The notes: generated from the sequence alone by a model not told the origin. 64,000 nt of DNA from JANPPS01 sp965246835 (GCA_965246835.1 CBDFFQ010000001.1:2604001-2668000), one strand, 5' to 3'; positions 6,697 to 16,376 are shown, numbered from the stretch's first letter. A program made the numbers and translations.

Positions 6697-7119
6697 ATGC
6701 TGATCGCCATCGCCCCCGGCATCGCCTTCGACCCCCGCGAGATCCAGGAAAGCTTCATCCGCAGCTCCGGTCCGGGCGGACAGAACGTCAACAAGGTCTC
6801 GTCCGCCGTGCAGGTCAGGCTCGATCTCCGGCGAGAGGGCAGCTTGCCCGCCAGTCTGCGGGAGCGGGCGGAGGCGCTGGGCGGCCGCCGGGTCACCGCC
6901 GAGGGCGTGCTGGTGATCACGGCCCAAACCCATCGCTCCCAGGACCGCAACCGGCTGGATGCGCAGGAGCGTATCGTGGCGCTGCTCCGCGCCGCCGCGA
7001 TCCGGCCCGTGCTGCGGCGGGACACCAAGCCCAGTTTCTCGGCGCGGAAAAAGCGCGTTGAGGCGAAGGTGCAGCGGGGCGAGACGAAACGGTTGCGGGC
7101 GCCGCCGCGGCCGGAGTGA
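6697..7119 (+). CDS. arfB: Alternative ribosome-rescue factor ArfB (YaeJ)
   Basis: 140 residues. The catalytic GGQ motif sits in the diagnostic block SSGPGGQNVNKVSS (residues about 26-39) and hydrolyses peptidyl-tRNA on stalled ribosomes. The C-terminal tail is basic (FSARKKRVEAKVQRGETKRL), as needed to enter the empty mRNA channel. The length equals the family norm. ATG 6697 is chosen over an upstream start at 6655 because AGGGAAG lies just before it and family members begin with a short hydrophobic segment. It is convergent with the ABC transporter at 7134. First clearly chromosomal gene. Confidence 0.93.
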   Translation: MLIAIAPGIAFDPREIQESFIRSSGPGGQNVNKVSSAVQVRLDLRREGSLPASLRERAEALGGRRVTAEGVLVITAQTHRSQDRNRLDAQERIVALLRAAAIRPVLRRDTKPSFSARKKRVEAKVQRGETKRLRAPPRPE

Positions 7120-7133
7120 CGCCCCGGGCAGGC

Positions 7134-9020
7134 TCAGCTCGAAACGGGGTGCGACGGGTCCGGCGTCGCCCGCGGGCGCAAGGTGCGGCGCAGCAGCCGG
7201 GCCAGCTTGCGACGGCGGAGGCCATCGGTTTCGTCGCCCTCCCCCTCGGCCTGGTGACGGCGCAAGGCCAGCTTGCGGGTGTGATATTGCTCGAGCTCCG
7301 GGCGGTGCCCCACGCTGATCACCGTCGTATCCGCGAGCTCGTGCTGGAACAGCTCCATCATCGAGGCCTGGCTGTGCACATCGAGCGCGGCCGTCGCCTC
7401 GTCCATGATGACGATGTCGGGCTTTTGGATCAGCAACCGGGCGAAACCGATCCGCTGCTGCTCGCCACCGCTGAGCTGCTTGTCCCAGCGGTCTTCTTCA
7501 TCGAGCCGCGGCGTGAGGCGCTGCAGGCCGCAGCGTTCCAGCGCGTCCGCCAGCGCCTGATCCGTCGCGTCTTCCTTCGCCACCGGGTATTGCAGCACCT
7601 GGCGCAAGGTCCCGTTCGGGATGTAGGCCCGCTGCGGCAGGAAGGCGAGCTGCGCGCCGGCGGGGATCAGCACCCGGCCGGAGCCCCACGGCCATAGCCC
7701 GGCGATCGCGCGGATCAGCGTGCTTTTGCCGGTGCCGCTTTCCCCGGTCAGCAGCACCTTGTCCCCCCGCTCGATCGCGGTATCGGCCTCGTCGATCATC
7801 ACGCGGCCGTTGAACTGCGCGACCGAGAGGCCCACCAGGCGCAATGCCTGGTCCGGGCTGTCCCCGATCACGATCCGGTCCGTGGCATCCGTGCCGACCG
7901 ACGCGTCCAGCTGCGTGAACGCCGTCCACAATCCCGTGACGCGCCCGGCGGAGGCCAGCCATTCCGCGATCCGGGGATAATTGTCGAACAGCCAGTTCAG
8001 CGCGACCTGCACCTGCACGAACGCCGCCGCCGTCTGCATCAAAGAGCCGAGCGTCATGGTCCCGGCCAGGTAGTTCGGCGCCTCCAGCAACAAGGGAAAA
8101 ATCGGCGCCACCGCCCAGTTGCTGCCCATCAGCCATGTCATGCGCGCCAGCTGCTGGATCTGCCGCATCCAGGTATCGACCAGGTGCTGCAGCGTCGCCT
8201 TGATGCCGGTATTTTCGTCGGCCTCGCCGCCGATGAGGGCGATGCTCTCGGCATTTTCGCGCACCCGGCCCATCTCGGTGCGCAATCGGGCTTCGGCGCT
8301 GTTCTTGGCCTCGATCCGGGCGATCAGCGGGCGGCCGAACAGCACCATGGAGCCGGACATGATGCCGGAATAGGCGATGGCGGCGAACACCATGAATCCG
8401 GGAATATGGATGCCAAACACATCCGCGTCCCCGCCCACGGTCCACAGGACGCCGAAGAACACCACGGCCGTCAGCACGGCATTCAGGATGCCGGAGCCGA
8501 AATCCACCACGGGTTCGGTCGCGATCCGCGCGTCGTCGGCGATGCGGAACTCCGGCGCATCGAGGTCGGGTGCGGCGATGCTGAGCCGGTAGAAGCGCTG
8601 GTCGCCCAGCCAACGTGCCGCCAGCCGCTCCGTCAGCCATTGCCGCCACAGCACCTGGAGCTTCATGCGGGCGATGAGCTGGAATACCGCCACCGCAGAG
8701 GAGGCCACGGCCAGCACGGCGAACAGCCCGATCGCGCTCAGCACCACGTTCTGCTGCTTCGCCTCGAGCGCGTTGAAGAAGAACTTGTTCCAGCGGTTCA
8801 CGCCATACTGCACGGCGATATTGGCGATCACGAGACCGATCGTGGCGATCGTCAGCACCCAGGCCATGCGGGCGGTGGGCCCGCGCCAGTATCCGCCGGC
8901 CAGCTTCCAGTATTGCCGGACGGTGCCGGGCGTGCGCGGCCGCTTGTCCCGCGGCAGGCCCGGGGAGGGTTCGTCCGCCGGGCTATCGGTGAGCGGAGGC
9001 TCGGCCTCAGCGTCCGGCAT
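7134..9020 (-). CDS. SbmA/BacA-like ABC transporter, fused permease and ATPase
   Basis: 628 residues. The N-terminal two thirds is a membrane domain of the SbmA/BacA-related ABC_membrane_2 family (YQYG-like NRWNKFFFNALEAKQ entry, several hydrophobic helices). The C-terminal third is an ATPase: Walker A GESGTGKST (residues about 440), a signature LSGGEQQRIGFARLL, Walker B IVIMDEATAALD and a His switch (SVGHRPEL). Such proteins import peptides, vitamin B12-like compounds or fatty acids; the substrate is not predictable here. ATG 9020 overlaps the stop of the ankyrin gene by 14 bases, so the two are probably co-transcribed. Confidence 0.88.
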   Translation of the reverse strand: MPDAEAEPPLTDSPADEPSPGLPRDKRPRTPGTVRQYWKLAGGYWRGPTARMAWVLTIATIGLVIANIAVQYGVNRWNKFFFNALEAKQQNVVLSAIGLFAVLAVASSAVAVFQLIARMKLQVLWRQWLTERLAARWLGDQRFYRLSIAAPDLDAPEFRIADDARIATEPVVDFGSGILNAVLTAVVFFGVLWTVGGDADVFGIHIPGFMVFAAIAYSGIMSGSMVLFGRPLIARIEAKNSAEARLRTEMGRVRENAESIALIGGEADENTGIKATLQHLVDTWMRQIQQLARMTWLMGSNWAVAPIFPLLLEAPNYLAGTMTLGSLMQTAAAFVQVQVALNWLFDNYPRIAEWLASAGRVTGLWTAFTQLDASVGTDATDRIVIGDSPDQALRLVGLSVAQFNGRVMIDEADTAIERGDKVLLTGESGTGKSTLIRAIAGLWPWGSGRVLIPAGAQLAFLPQRAYIPNGTLRQVLQYPVAKEDATDQALADALERCGLQRLTPRLDEEDRWDKQLSGGEQQRIGFARLLIQKPDIVIMDEATAALDVHSQASMMELFQHELADTTVISVGHRPELEQYHTRKLALRRHQAEGEGDETDGLRRRKLARLLRRTLRPRATPDPSHPVSS

Positions 9021-9630
9021 CGAAGCCCAGGAACCCGGCCTGCGGCACCGGTGCGCCGCCATTGCCCGCGAACAGACGCGCGGTCTGCGGCGTGCTGGCG
9101 GCCGAGGGCCGGGCGGCAACGGCGGTGGTGCGGCGCGCGGCCCGGGCTTCTGCCTGTTCGGCGCGGGCGGCGGCCAGCTTCTCGGCGCGGGTCTGCGGGC
9201 GGCTCGCCACCGGACCGGTCGAGGTGCTGTAGCCGCTGCCGCCCCGCAACGACAGCAGCAGGAACGAGATCTCGTTACGGCCAAGATCGACCGCAAGCTC
9301 CAGCGGCGTCAGGCCCAGCACATTCACGCCGTTCAGGTCCGCGCCGCGATTAACGCTGTCCCGTGCGGTCGCGAGGTCCCCGCGGTTGATGGCATCAAAC
9401 AAGGCCTCCGTCGGTGGCAGGTCGGAGGCGGCGCGCTCAGCCGGTGTGACGGCATTCGGTTCGGCGCGGGAGCCCGGCAGCGCGGGGGGCGCGGGCTGCC
9501 GGGGGGCCCCCTTGGCGTTGGGGTTTGCCGGCAGGCCCTGCGGCTGCACGTTGCTCGGGGTTTGCGCGCCGGCAGGCAGCGCCGCCATTGCCAGGGCGGT
9601 GAGAAGAACGGCTTGCTTCATGCGGTTCAT
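9007..9630 (-). CDS. Exported ankyrin-repeat protein
   Basis: 207 residues with a clear signal peptide (MKQAVLLTALAMAALPAGAQT). A proline/alanine-rich linker is followed by about two ankyrin-like units (ALFDAINRGDLATARDSVNRGADLNGVNVLGLTPLELAVD, residues about 75-115) and a disordered Ala/Arg-rich tail. Ankyrin units mediate protein binding; a periplasmic location is expected. The second Met (MKQ) is the better match to the signal peptide. It sits just upstream of, and overlaps, the SbmA-like transporter gene, so a periplasmic accessory role is possible but unproven. Confidence 0.75.
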   Translation of the reverse strand: MNRMKQAVLLTALAMAALPAGAQTPSNVQPQGLPANPNAKGAPRQPAPPALPGSRAEPNAVTPAERAASDLPPTEALFDAINRGDLATARDSVNRGADLNGVNVLGLTPLELAVDLGRNEISFLLLSLRGGSGYSTSTGPVASRPQTRAEKLAAARAEQAEARAARRTTAVAARPSAASTPQTARLFAGNGGAPVPQAGFLGFDAGR

Positions 9631-9719
9631 GAATGTCCTCAGCCCGATCGGGGCGCCTGGCGATACGATAGGGGAGGCAGGTTACGACAGTCTTAAGATG
9701 CGCGCCAATTTGCGCCCTG

Positions 9720-11792
9720 CTAAGCGCTGCCCTCGCGCCGCCACGCCACCAGCACGAGGCCCAGCAGCAGCGGCAGCGCAGCCCAGGCCGGCAGCAAGGG
9801 AACGGCATCGAGGCCGGTGACGATGTGGTCGTGCCGCCGCGGCAGACCGATCCAGCCGGCGCCGCTCGCATCCCGCCCCGGCTCTGTCCGCCGCAGCTCG
9901 GGCAGCTTCAGGTCTGGGAGGGTGCCGCCGACGAACCGCACGCTGCCGCCCGAGGCGCGGGCGAGCGGCCCCAGCACGCCAGCCGTGGCACGAAGGTCCG
10001 CGATCTCCCGCGGGTTCCCGCTGCTGGCGGCGGCATAGGCGGTATGCACGCCATCCGAGACCTGCCAAAGGCCGGGCGCCTCGGCCGCCATCACCGCGGT
10101 GCTGCGCCCGGCGCCCGCTGGCGCCAGCACAGGCGCCACGGCTTCCCCTTCCGGCGGCGTCACCTTGAGAGCCGGCAGCGGCGCATCCAGCACGCTGCGG
10201 CGCTCAATCTGTAGGCGCCCCTCGGTGATCTCCGCCCGCAGCGCTTCCTCCTCCAAAGCCGGTTCCTTCATCAGCCAGTGCGCGATCCGGCGCAGCAGCT
10301 CCGCCTGCGGCCCGGCTTCGGCGCCCCGCGACCACAGCCAGATCTGGTCGGACAGCAGCAGCGCCGTCCGCCCCTCATCCACCCGGTCCAGCAACAACAA
10401 CGGCCCGCCATCCGGCGCGCTCAGCAGCGGCGTGGACGGCGACGCACCGACCGCGATCCGGCGATACCAGGGGCCCCACGCCGGCTCCCCCTCCGGCCGC
10501 CAGCCCGGCAGGCCGGAGGTCACAGGGTGCCGCGTGCCGGTGGGCGTGACTTCAGGGCGGAACGCGCCCTCGATCACGCCGGACCCACCCAGGCTGGGCC
10601 GGGCGGCCAGGATGGCGCCGAGCGGGGTGGCGGACAGGCTGGCCGCACTCGCGAATTCCGGCCCGGCGCTCAACAGCAATCCGCCGCCCGCCCGCACGTA
10701 ATCGGCAATGTTGCGCAGATACAAAGGCGGCAGGATGTTGCGGTTCTGGAACCGGTCCAGGATGATCAGGTCGAAGTCCCGGATCTTGACCTGGAACAGC
10801 TCGCGCACCGGAAAGGCGATCAGCGCCAGCTCGTTCAAGGGCGTCATGTCATCCCGCTCCGGCGGGCGCAGGATGGTGAAGTGCACGAGGTCGACCGCCG
10901 GGTCCGCCTTCAACAGGCGGCGCCAGGTGCGCTCCCCCTGATGCGGCTCGCCCGATACCAGCAGCACGCGGAGCCGGTCCCGCACGCCGTTGATGGTCAC
11001 CACGGCCCGGTTGTTCAGCTGGCTGGCTTCGCCCGGCAGAGCCTCGGCCTGCAGCTCGATCAAGGTCGGCCCGGCGCGGGTGATCGGGATGTCGATCGAC
11101 TGCTCCGGCCCGATCGGCACCGCCTGCGTCTCCGGCGCCTCGCCATCCCGCCGGATCGTGAGCCGGGCGGCGGCGGCGGGCCGTGTCACACCGAGGTCCT
11201 CGATCGCGAACCGGATCGGCACGCTGCGCCCCACCACCCCGAAGGACGGCGCTTCGATCAAACGGATCCGGCGGTCGGTCTCCTCGCCCCGGGCAGGGAT
11301 CAGCGCATGCAGCGGCGCGGGCGCGGCTTGTGGCACATCGTGCACCTGGCCATCCGTCAGTGCCACGATCGCCGATAGCCGGCTGCGCGGGATGTCGGCC
11401 AGCGCACGGTCGATGGCGGCGAATAGCTGCGTGCCCTCCCGCCCCTGTTCCGGCACCACGATTGTCCGCAGCTCGAGGTCCGGCAGGCGCAGCGCCTGGT
11501 CCTGCAAGTTGGCGCGGGCGGCGTCCCGCAACGCCGCGCGATCCCCGACCTGCATCGACCGGCTTTCATCCACCACCAGCAGCGCGATGTCGGGCAACGC
11601 ATCCCGGCTCTCCCGCACCAGCCGCGGCCCCGTGAGCCAGGCCAGCAGCACGGCGAAGGCGAGCCCCCGCCACAGCGCGCCGCGGGCCCGGCGGATCAGG
11701 GCGGGGGCCAGCGCCAGCAGGCACAGCCCGGCCAGCAAGCCGAGCGCCCACCACGGCGCCGCCGGGTCGAAGCGCAACGCGGCGGCGGTCAT
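9720..11792 (-). CDS. Membrane protein with VWA-type domain, last gene of the moxR operon
   Basis: 690 residues. Two N-terminal membrane helices are followed by a von Willebrand-A-like region with the MIDAS motif DESRS (residues about 75-79) and a TDG strand. A long extracytoplasmic part contains a glutamine-amidotransferase-like fold (LLLSAGPEF), and a final helix ends in WRREGSA. Proteins of this layout follow DUF4159 genes in alphaproteobacterial moxR operons and are thought to act in metal-dependent complex assembly or envelope stress. The start ATG (11792-11790) lies in the third copy of a 14-base tandem repeat that also holds the stop of the preceding gene. Confidence 0.75.
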   Translation of the reverse strand: MTAAALRFDPAAPWWALGLLAGLCLLALAPALIRRARGALWRGLAFAVLLAWLTGPRLVRESRDALPDIALLVVDESRSMQVGDRAALRDAARANLQDQALRLPDLELRTIVVPEQGREGTQLFAAIDRALADIPRSRLSAIVALTDGQVHDVPQAAPAPLHALIPARGEETDRRIRLIEAPSFGVVGRSVPIRFAIEDLGVTRPAAAARLTIRRDGEAPETQAVPIGPEQSIDIPITRAGPTLIELQAEALPGEASQLNNRAVVTINGVRDRLRVLLVSGEPHQGERTWRRLLKADPAVDLVHFTILRPPERDDMTPLNELALIAFPVRELFQVKIRDFDLIILDRFQNRNILPPLYLRNIADYVRAGGGLLLSAGPEFASAASLSATPLGAILAARPSLGGSGVIEGAFRPEVTPTGTRHPVTSGLPGWRPEGEPAWGPWYRRIAVGASPSTPLLSAPDGGPLLLLDRVDEGRTALLLSDQIWLWSRGAEAGPQAELLRRIAHWLMKEPALEEEALRAEITEGRLQIERRSVLDAPLPALKVTPPEGEAVAPVLAPAGAGRSTAVMAAEAPGLWQVSDGVHTAYAAASSGNPREIADLRATAGVLGPLARASGGSVRFVGGTLPDLKLPELRRTEPGRDASGAGWIGLPRRHDHIVTGLDAVPLLPAWAALPLLLGLVLVAWRREGSA

Positions 11793-11831
11793 TGCCCCCG
11801 CCTCATTGCCCCGGCCTCATTGCCCCAGCCG
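11790..11831 (-). repeat. 14-bp triplication across a stop/start junction
   Basis: On the minus strand the unit GGCNGGGGCAATGA occurs three times in tandem (11831-11818, 11817-11804, 11803-11790). The first copy supplies the TGA stop of the DUF4159 gene, the last the ATG of the next gene, and each copy carries GGGG plus an ATGA overlap signal. As 14 is not a multiple of three, the three ATGs are in different frames. Confidence 0.8.
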
Positions 11832-14477
11832 CTCCAGGATCGCCGGCACGTGCACCTGGTCCCCCTTATAGTTGCCCGTCAGCGCATACATCACGAGATT
11901 CACCCCGAACCGGTAGGCCAGCACGCGCTGCCGCGCCCCGCCCGGCACGGTCGCATACGGGTTGCGCCCCTGCGCATCCACCGCCCACGCCGCCGCCCAG
12001 TCATGCCCGCCGATGATCACCGGGCTCACGCTGTCATTGCTGCGGTCCTGGTCCCGCTGCACCCACACCGTGTCCCCAGTGAAGCGGCCCGGAAAGTCCT
12101 GCAGCAGGTAGAACGACCGCGCCAGCACATGCTCGCCCCCGAGTGGCGCCAGCGGCGGCACCGCCAGCCCCTGCGTGACCCGGCGCAACGCCTGGTCCGC
12201 CCCCGGTGCGAACCCCTCGCCGCTCCCCCCGCTTCCCATGGCGCCTCCGCGGGTATCGATCAGGATGATGCCGCCATGGCTGGTGTAATCGTTGAGCGCC
12301 GCGATCGCCGCGGGATCGAGCTGCGCGCCGGGAATGATGGGCCAGTAGAGCAGGGGGTAGAACCCGAGTGCGTCGACGCCGGGCCGGAGGGCCGCGGGAT
12401 CACCTAGGCTCGCGGCCGTGCGGCGGTTCACATAGGTCGAAAGCCCCGCGAGCCCGGCCCGGGAGATGCCGTCCACCGTGGCGTCCCCGGTCTGCACATA
12501 GGCGAGCCGGGTCATCAGCGCCGGCAGGTCTTCAGCGTGCGCGGGTAGCGCGATCAGCAGCAATCCGGCGACGGCGGCCCGGCTCAGCAGCCCGCGCAAC
12601 CACAATGACAGCAGCAAATCCGCCGCGAGCAGCACGACGGCGACGGTCAGGAGCGTTGGTCCCAGCACCCGCTCCCGCGGCAGCGCCCCCAAGGGCTGCA
12701 CCTCGCCCATCACAGCCGCAGCAGTCAGCGAAGGGATCGCCCGCGCCAGGTTCATCGAGCGCCGCCCGGTATCCGACCCATAGAAACCCGGCGGATGCCG
12801 CGGCGACACGGCCGCCGCCTCCAGCTCCGCCCCCGTGATCCCGGTCGCGGCCCGGGGCGGCGTCGACAGGGCGCCGAACCCATCCAACGTCTCCGCCGGC
12901 GCCAGCACCGCGTCCTCCGCCACCGCCGCCACACCCGCCGACAGCTCCACCACCCGGCGCAGCATGTCGACAAACAGGCCCGACAGCGGCAAATTGGACC
13001 AGTCCGCATTGGCGGTGACGTGGAACAGCACCACCCGCCCGGCCCCGCGCGGCGCCGCCGTCACCAAGGGCGTCCCGTCCTGCAACGAGGCCCAGGTGCG
13101 CGCGGCCAGTTGCGCCGAGGGTTCCGCCAGCACCTGCCGGTTCACCAGCACCTCCGCCGGCACGGCCAAACCCACGAACGGCGAGCCCGCCGCGAACGGG
13201 GCCAGCGGCGCCGGCTGGCTCCACGACAGCGCGCCGCCCAACTGCCGATCGCCGGCCAGCAGACGCACCGGCAGCAGATCGTCCCGAAACCCCGGCTCGT
13301 TCGAAGCCTCTGCCAAACGCGGCCCGGCGAAGCGGATCAACACGCCGCCCTGCTCGACCCAGCGTGTAAGCCGCGCCGCCTCCTCCGCCGTCGGCAGCAC
13401 GTCCGCCAGCACCAAAACGGAAATGTCCCGCGACAGCACGGTGTCGAGGTTGCCCTCCCGCAGCTCCGACGTGGGTGCCAGCGCGCGCCGGGCATAGAAT
13501 AAAGGCCCGATCAGCGGCGTATCGGCCCCGGACTCCGCCGAGAGCAGCCCCACGGGCCGCCGCCGCCACCGCTCATCCAACAGCACGACCGACCCGGCGC
13601 CTGCGGAACCATCCAGCACCAGCCGGGCCAGCTGGTTGCGCAGCTCCGGCAGCAGATTGAGGGCGATCTCGGCAGAGTCCGCCCCGGCCGCCACCACTCC
13701 CTCCGCCCGCGCCAAAGTGCGCCCATCGCCGGTCTGCGCCAGCACCGCGAGCGGGGTGGGCGCCGGCTGCGGCAACAACGACACCCGGGCGATCAGCCGG
13801 CCGGGCTCGGCGCGGGGCGGGCGCATCAGTCGCACGGGCGACGGGTCCGGCCGGATTTCTACGACCGTCCCGACAGCTGCGAGCGCGGTGGCGAAGGCCT
13901 CGTCGGCCGGCGTGGCGATCCCATCCGCCACATACACGACGGAGCCGGCGCGCAATGTTCGCAGTGCCTGCGCGGCCGCCGCGCGATCCGTTAGCCAGGG
14001 CTTGGGCCGCAGCGCCGCGAGCCGGGTGCGCAGCTCCGGCGCCGGCATCGCGGGGGTGGGCGTGGGCGGCTGGTCGGTCTCGGTGCGGGCGGTGGTCAGC
14101 AGCATCGCGGCGCGGCCGGCGCGGGCGGCGCGGTCCAGCACCGATGTCGCGGCCTGTTGCCGGGCGGCCCAGCCCGGGGCGGCGGCCCAGTCATCGTCGA
14201 TCACCAGCAGCACCGGCCCCTGACCCGGCAGCCCGCCCGCCGCGTCCAGCACCGGTCCGGCCAGCCCCACGATCAGCAGCCCGGCCGCCACCACCCGCAG
14301 CGCCAGCAGCCACCAGGGCGTGCGCGCCGAACTACGCTCCTCCGCCTGCAATCCCAGCAACAGCGAGATCGCCGGAAACCGCTGGGTGCGCGGGGAGGGC
14401 GGCGTGACGCGCAGCAGCCACCACAGCAACGGCAAAGCGGCGAGCGCCAGCAACAGCCAGGGCGCGGCAAAGATCAC
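11817..14477 (-). CDS. BatA/DUF4159 membrane protein
   Basis: 886 residues. The N-terminus is BatA-like: a first membrane helix (IFAAPWLLLALAALPLLWWLL), a TQRFPAISLL stretch and a second helix near residue 65. The C-terminal about 200 residues form a DUF4159 domain (YVQTGDATVDGISRAGLAGL, ending in a GGIILIDTR strand). DUF4159 proteins are periplasmic or membrane partners in MoxR operons. GTG 14477 is chosen because it follows the DUF58 stop by four bases and begins exactly at the conserved BatA helix; the longer frame to 14702 is low-complexity overlap with DUF58. Confidence 0.82.
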   Translation of the reverse strand: MIFAAPWLLLALAALPLLWWLLRVTPPSPRTQRFPAISLLLGLQAEERSSARTPWWLLALRVVAAGLLIVGLAGPVLDAAGGLPGQGPVLLVIDDDWAAAPGWAARQQAATSVLDRAARAGRAAMLLTTARTETDQPPTPTPAMPAPELRTRLAALRPKPWLTDRAAAAQALRTLRAGSVVYVADGIATPADEAFATALAAVGTVVEIRPDPSPVRLMRPPRAEPGRLIARVSLLPQPAPTPLAVLAQTGDGRTLARAEGVVAAGADSAEIALNLLPELRNQLARLVLDGSAGAGSVVLLDERWRRRPVGLLSAESGADTPLIGPLFYARRALAPTSELREGNLDTVLSRDISVLVLADVLPTAEEAARLTRWVEQGGVLIRFAGPRLAEASNEPGFRDDLLPVRLLAGDRQLGGALSWSQPAPLAPFAAGSPFVGLAVPAEVLVNRQVLAEPSAQLAARTWASLQDGTPLVTAAPRGAGRVVLFHVTANADWSNLPLSGLFVDMLRRVVELSAGVAAVAEDAVLAPAETLDGFGALSTPPRAATGITGAELEAAAVSPRHPPGFYGSDTGRRSMNLARAIPSLTAAAVMGEVQPLGALPRERVLGPTLLTVAVVLLAADLLLSLWLRGLLSRAAVAGLLLIALPAHAEDLPALMTRLAYVQTGDATVDGISRAGLAGLSTYVNRRTAASLGDPAALRPGVDALGFYPLLYWPIIPGAQLDPAAIAALNDYTSHGGIILIDTRGGAMGSGGSGEGFAPGADQALRRVTQGLAVPPLAPLGGEHVLARSFYLLQDFPGRFTGDTVWVQRDQDRSNDSVSPVIIGGHDWAAAWAVDAQGRNPYATVPGGARQRVLAYRFGVNLVMYALTGNYKGDQVHVPAILERLGQ

Positions 14478-14481
14478 CCGC

Positions 14482-15354
14482 TCAGCCAGGCGCCAAGGCG
14501 GTGAACAGGCCCAGCAGCGCGGCCTCCGGCGGATGATCCGTGCGATGGGTCGCAAAGCTCCATCCGGCGGCGGCGCAGAGCGTGGCGAGGCCGTCCTGCT
14601 GCCGGGCCAGGGCGGCGGTGTAGGCGTCCCGGATGCCTTCCACGCGCGGCACCAGGTGGTCGGCCTCCTGCTCGGTGCCCTGGAACCGGATGCGCCCGGC
14701 ATAGGGCAGCAGCGCCTCCGCGGGGTCCAGCACCTGCAGCAGATGACCGGTCACCGGGATGGCGCCCAGCGCGCCCAGCGTGGCGGCGATGTCGGACAAG
14801 GGCGACAGGAAATCGCCCATCAGCACCACATGGGCATGGCGGGGCAGGGGCGCCGCCGCGGGCACGCCGCCGCCCGCGGGCAGTTCGGTCAGCGCCTCCG
14901 CCAGCCCGTCCAAGGCACGCCGGCCCGCCGCGAGCCGGGTGGGGCCGCCCAGCAGCCGCACCCGCTCGCCCCCGCGCAGCAACAGCGCCGCCAGCGCCAG
15001 CAGCAGCAGCTCCGCCCGGTCCCGCTTTTCCGGCAGATCGGGGCCGGAGCGCCAGGCCATGCTGGGGGAGCCGTCGCGCCACAGGAACACGGTCTGCGCC
15101 GCCTCCCACTCGGTCTCACGCACGAAGAAGCGGTCGGATTTGGCGCTGGCGCGGCCATCGATGCGGGTGGGCGCGTCCCCCTGCACGAAGGGCCGGTATT
15201 GCCAGAAGCTATCCCCCTGGCCGACCCGCCGCCGCCCATGCACCCCCTGCGCCACCGTCGCCGCCACCCGCTGCGCATGCACCAGCAGCGGCGGGAGCGT
15301 GGCGCCAAGCGCCTCCGCCCGTCGTGCAACCGGGGCGGCGACGGTCGCCGTCAC
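14482..15354 (-). CDS. DUF58-domain protein
   Basis: 290 residues, the family length. The DUF58 signature is present: GRRRVGQGDSFWQYRPFVQGDAPTRIDGR-type sequence (residues about 40-70), matching the G-x-G-x-F-x2-R-x-Y-x2-G-D core, followed by FVRETEWEAAQTV and WRDGSPSM. DUF58 proteins have a VWA-like fold and act with MoxR ATPases. The start is GTG 15354, overlapping the moxR stop by four bases (GTGA). Part of moxR-DUF58-DUF4159-VWA. Confidence 0.88.
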   Translation of the reverse strand: MTATVAAPVARRAEALGATLPPLLVHAQRVAATVAQGVHGRRRVGQGDSFWQYRPFVQGDAPTRIDGRASAKSDRFFVRETEWEAAQTVFLWRDGSPSMAWRSGPDLPEKRDRAELLLLALAALLLRGGERVRLLGGPTRLAAGRRALDGLAEALTELPAGGGVPAAAPLPRHAHVVLMGDFLSPLSDIAATLGALGAIPVTGHLLQVLDPAEALLPYAGRIRFQGTEQEADHLVPRVEGIRDAYTAALARQQDGLATLCAAAGWSFATHRTDHPPEAALLGLFTALAPG

Positions 15355-16376
15355 CCGATATGCCTCGTGAGGCCGTCGATCACGCCCGTGAGGTCCACGC
15401 CCTCCGCCCGCGCCGAGAAATTGAGCGCCATGCGGTGCCGCAGGATGGGCTGCGCCAACGACGCCACGTCATCGAGGCTGGGGGACAGCCGGCCATCCAG
15501 CACCGCCCGCGCCCGGCACGCCAGCATCAACGCCTGCGCCGCACGGGGGCCGGGGCCCCAGGCCACGTGCCGGCGCACGCCCTCATGCGGGCTGGTTTCC
15601 GGCCGGCCGCCGCGGACCAGGGCCAGGATCGCCTCCACCACGCTCTCACCGACCGGCACCCGGCGGATCAGCCGCTGCGCCGCCATCAACTCCGCGCCGT
15701 CCAGCACCGGGCGGGCGCGGGCGGCCTCCGACCCGGTGGTGGCCAGCAGCATCGTGCGCTCCGCCTCCAGGGACGGATACCCGACCTCGACCTGCAGCAG
15801 GAACCGGTCGAGCTGCGCCTCCGGCAATGGATACGTCCCCTCCTGCTCGATCGGGTTCTGCGTCGCCAGCACATGGAACGGCCGCGGCAGGCTGTGCAGC
15901 ACGCCCCCGACCGCGACCTGCCCTTCCTGCATGGCTTGCAGCAGCGCGGATTGGGTGCGGGGGCTGGCGCGGTTGATTTCGTCCGCCATCAGCAGCTGGC
16001 AGAACACGGGCCCCGGGATGAAGCGGAATCCCCGCCGTGCATCATCCCCCACGGAATCAAGCACCTCGCTCCCGGTGATGTCGGCAGGCATGAGGTCCGG
16101 TGTGAACTGCACCCGCTTGGGATCGAGGCCCAGCACCGTGCCGAGCGTCTCCACCAGCAACGTCTTGCCCAGGCCCGGCACCCCCACCAGCAGCGCGTGA
16201 CCGCCCGAGAGCAACGTGACCAGCACCTGCTCCACCACCTCGTCCTGCCCGAAGATCACCCGGCCGATCTCCGCCCGGGCGGCGGCGGCGCGGTGGCCCA
16301 ATGCCTCGATCGCTGCGGCGAGCGCGCCGGGGGCAAAGTCGGCAGTGTCTTCCGGTACTCTGTCGCTTCTCGGCAA
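15351..16376 (-). CDS. MoxR-family AAA+ ATPase
   Basis: 341 residues with all MoxR hallmarks: VIFGQDEVVEQVL, Walker A GVPGLGKT, QFTPDLMPADITG, Walker B LLMADEINRASP with the following RTQSALLQAMQE, sensor ATQNPIEQEGTYPLPEAQLDRF, and a C-terminal lid. MoxR ATPases act as chaperones for assembly or metal insertion, together with VWA-domain partners, which are the next genes here. First gene of the operon. The start is a TTG at 16376; no better ATG lies upstream of the conserved region. It diverges from the DUF1285 gene across a 140-base gap. Confidence 0.92.
   Translation of the reverse strand: MPRSDRVPEDTADFAPGALAAAIEALGHRAAAARAEIGRVIFGQDEVVEQVLVTLLSGGHALLVGVPGLGKTLLVETLGTVLGLDPKRVQFTPDLMPADITGSEVLDSVGDDARRGFRFIPGPVFCQLLMADEINRASPRTQSALLQAMQEGQVAVGGVLHSLPRPFHVLATQNPIEQEGTYPLPEAQLDRFLLQVEVGYPSLEAERTMLLATTGSEAARARPVLDGAELMAAQRLIRRVPVGESVVEAILALVRGGRPETSPHEGVRRHVAWGPGPRAAQALMLACRARAVLDGRLSPSLDDVASLAQPILRHRMALNFSARAEGVDLTGVIDGLTRHIG

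Noticed and set aside
8184..9353. 389-codon plus-strand open frame
   Set aside because: Antisense to the SbmA-like transporter; composition of a shadow frame.
14320..16200. 626-codon plus-strand open frame
   Set aside because: Lies opposite DUF58 and moxR, both with clear motifs; a GC-rich shadow frame.
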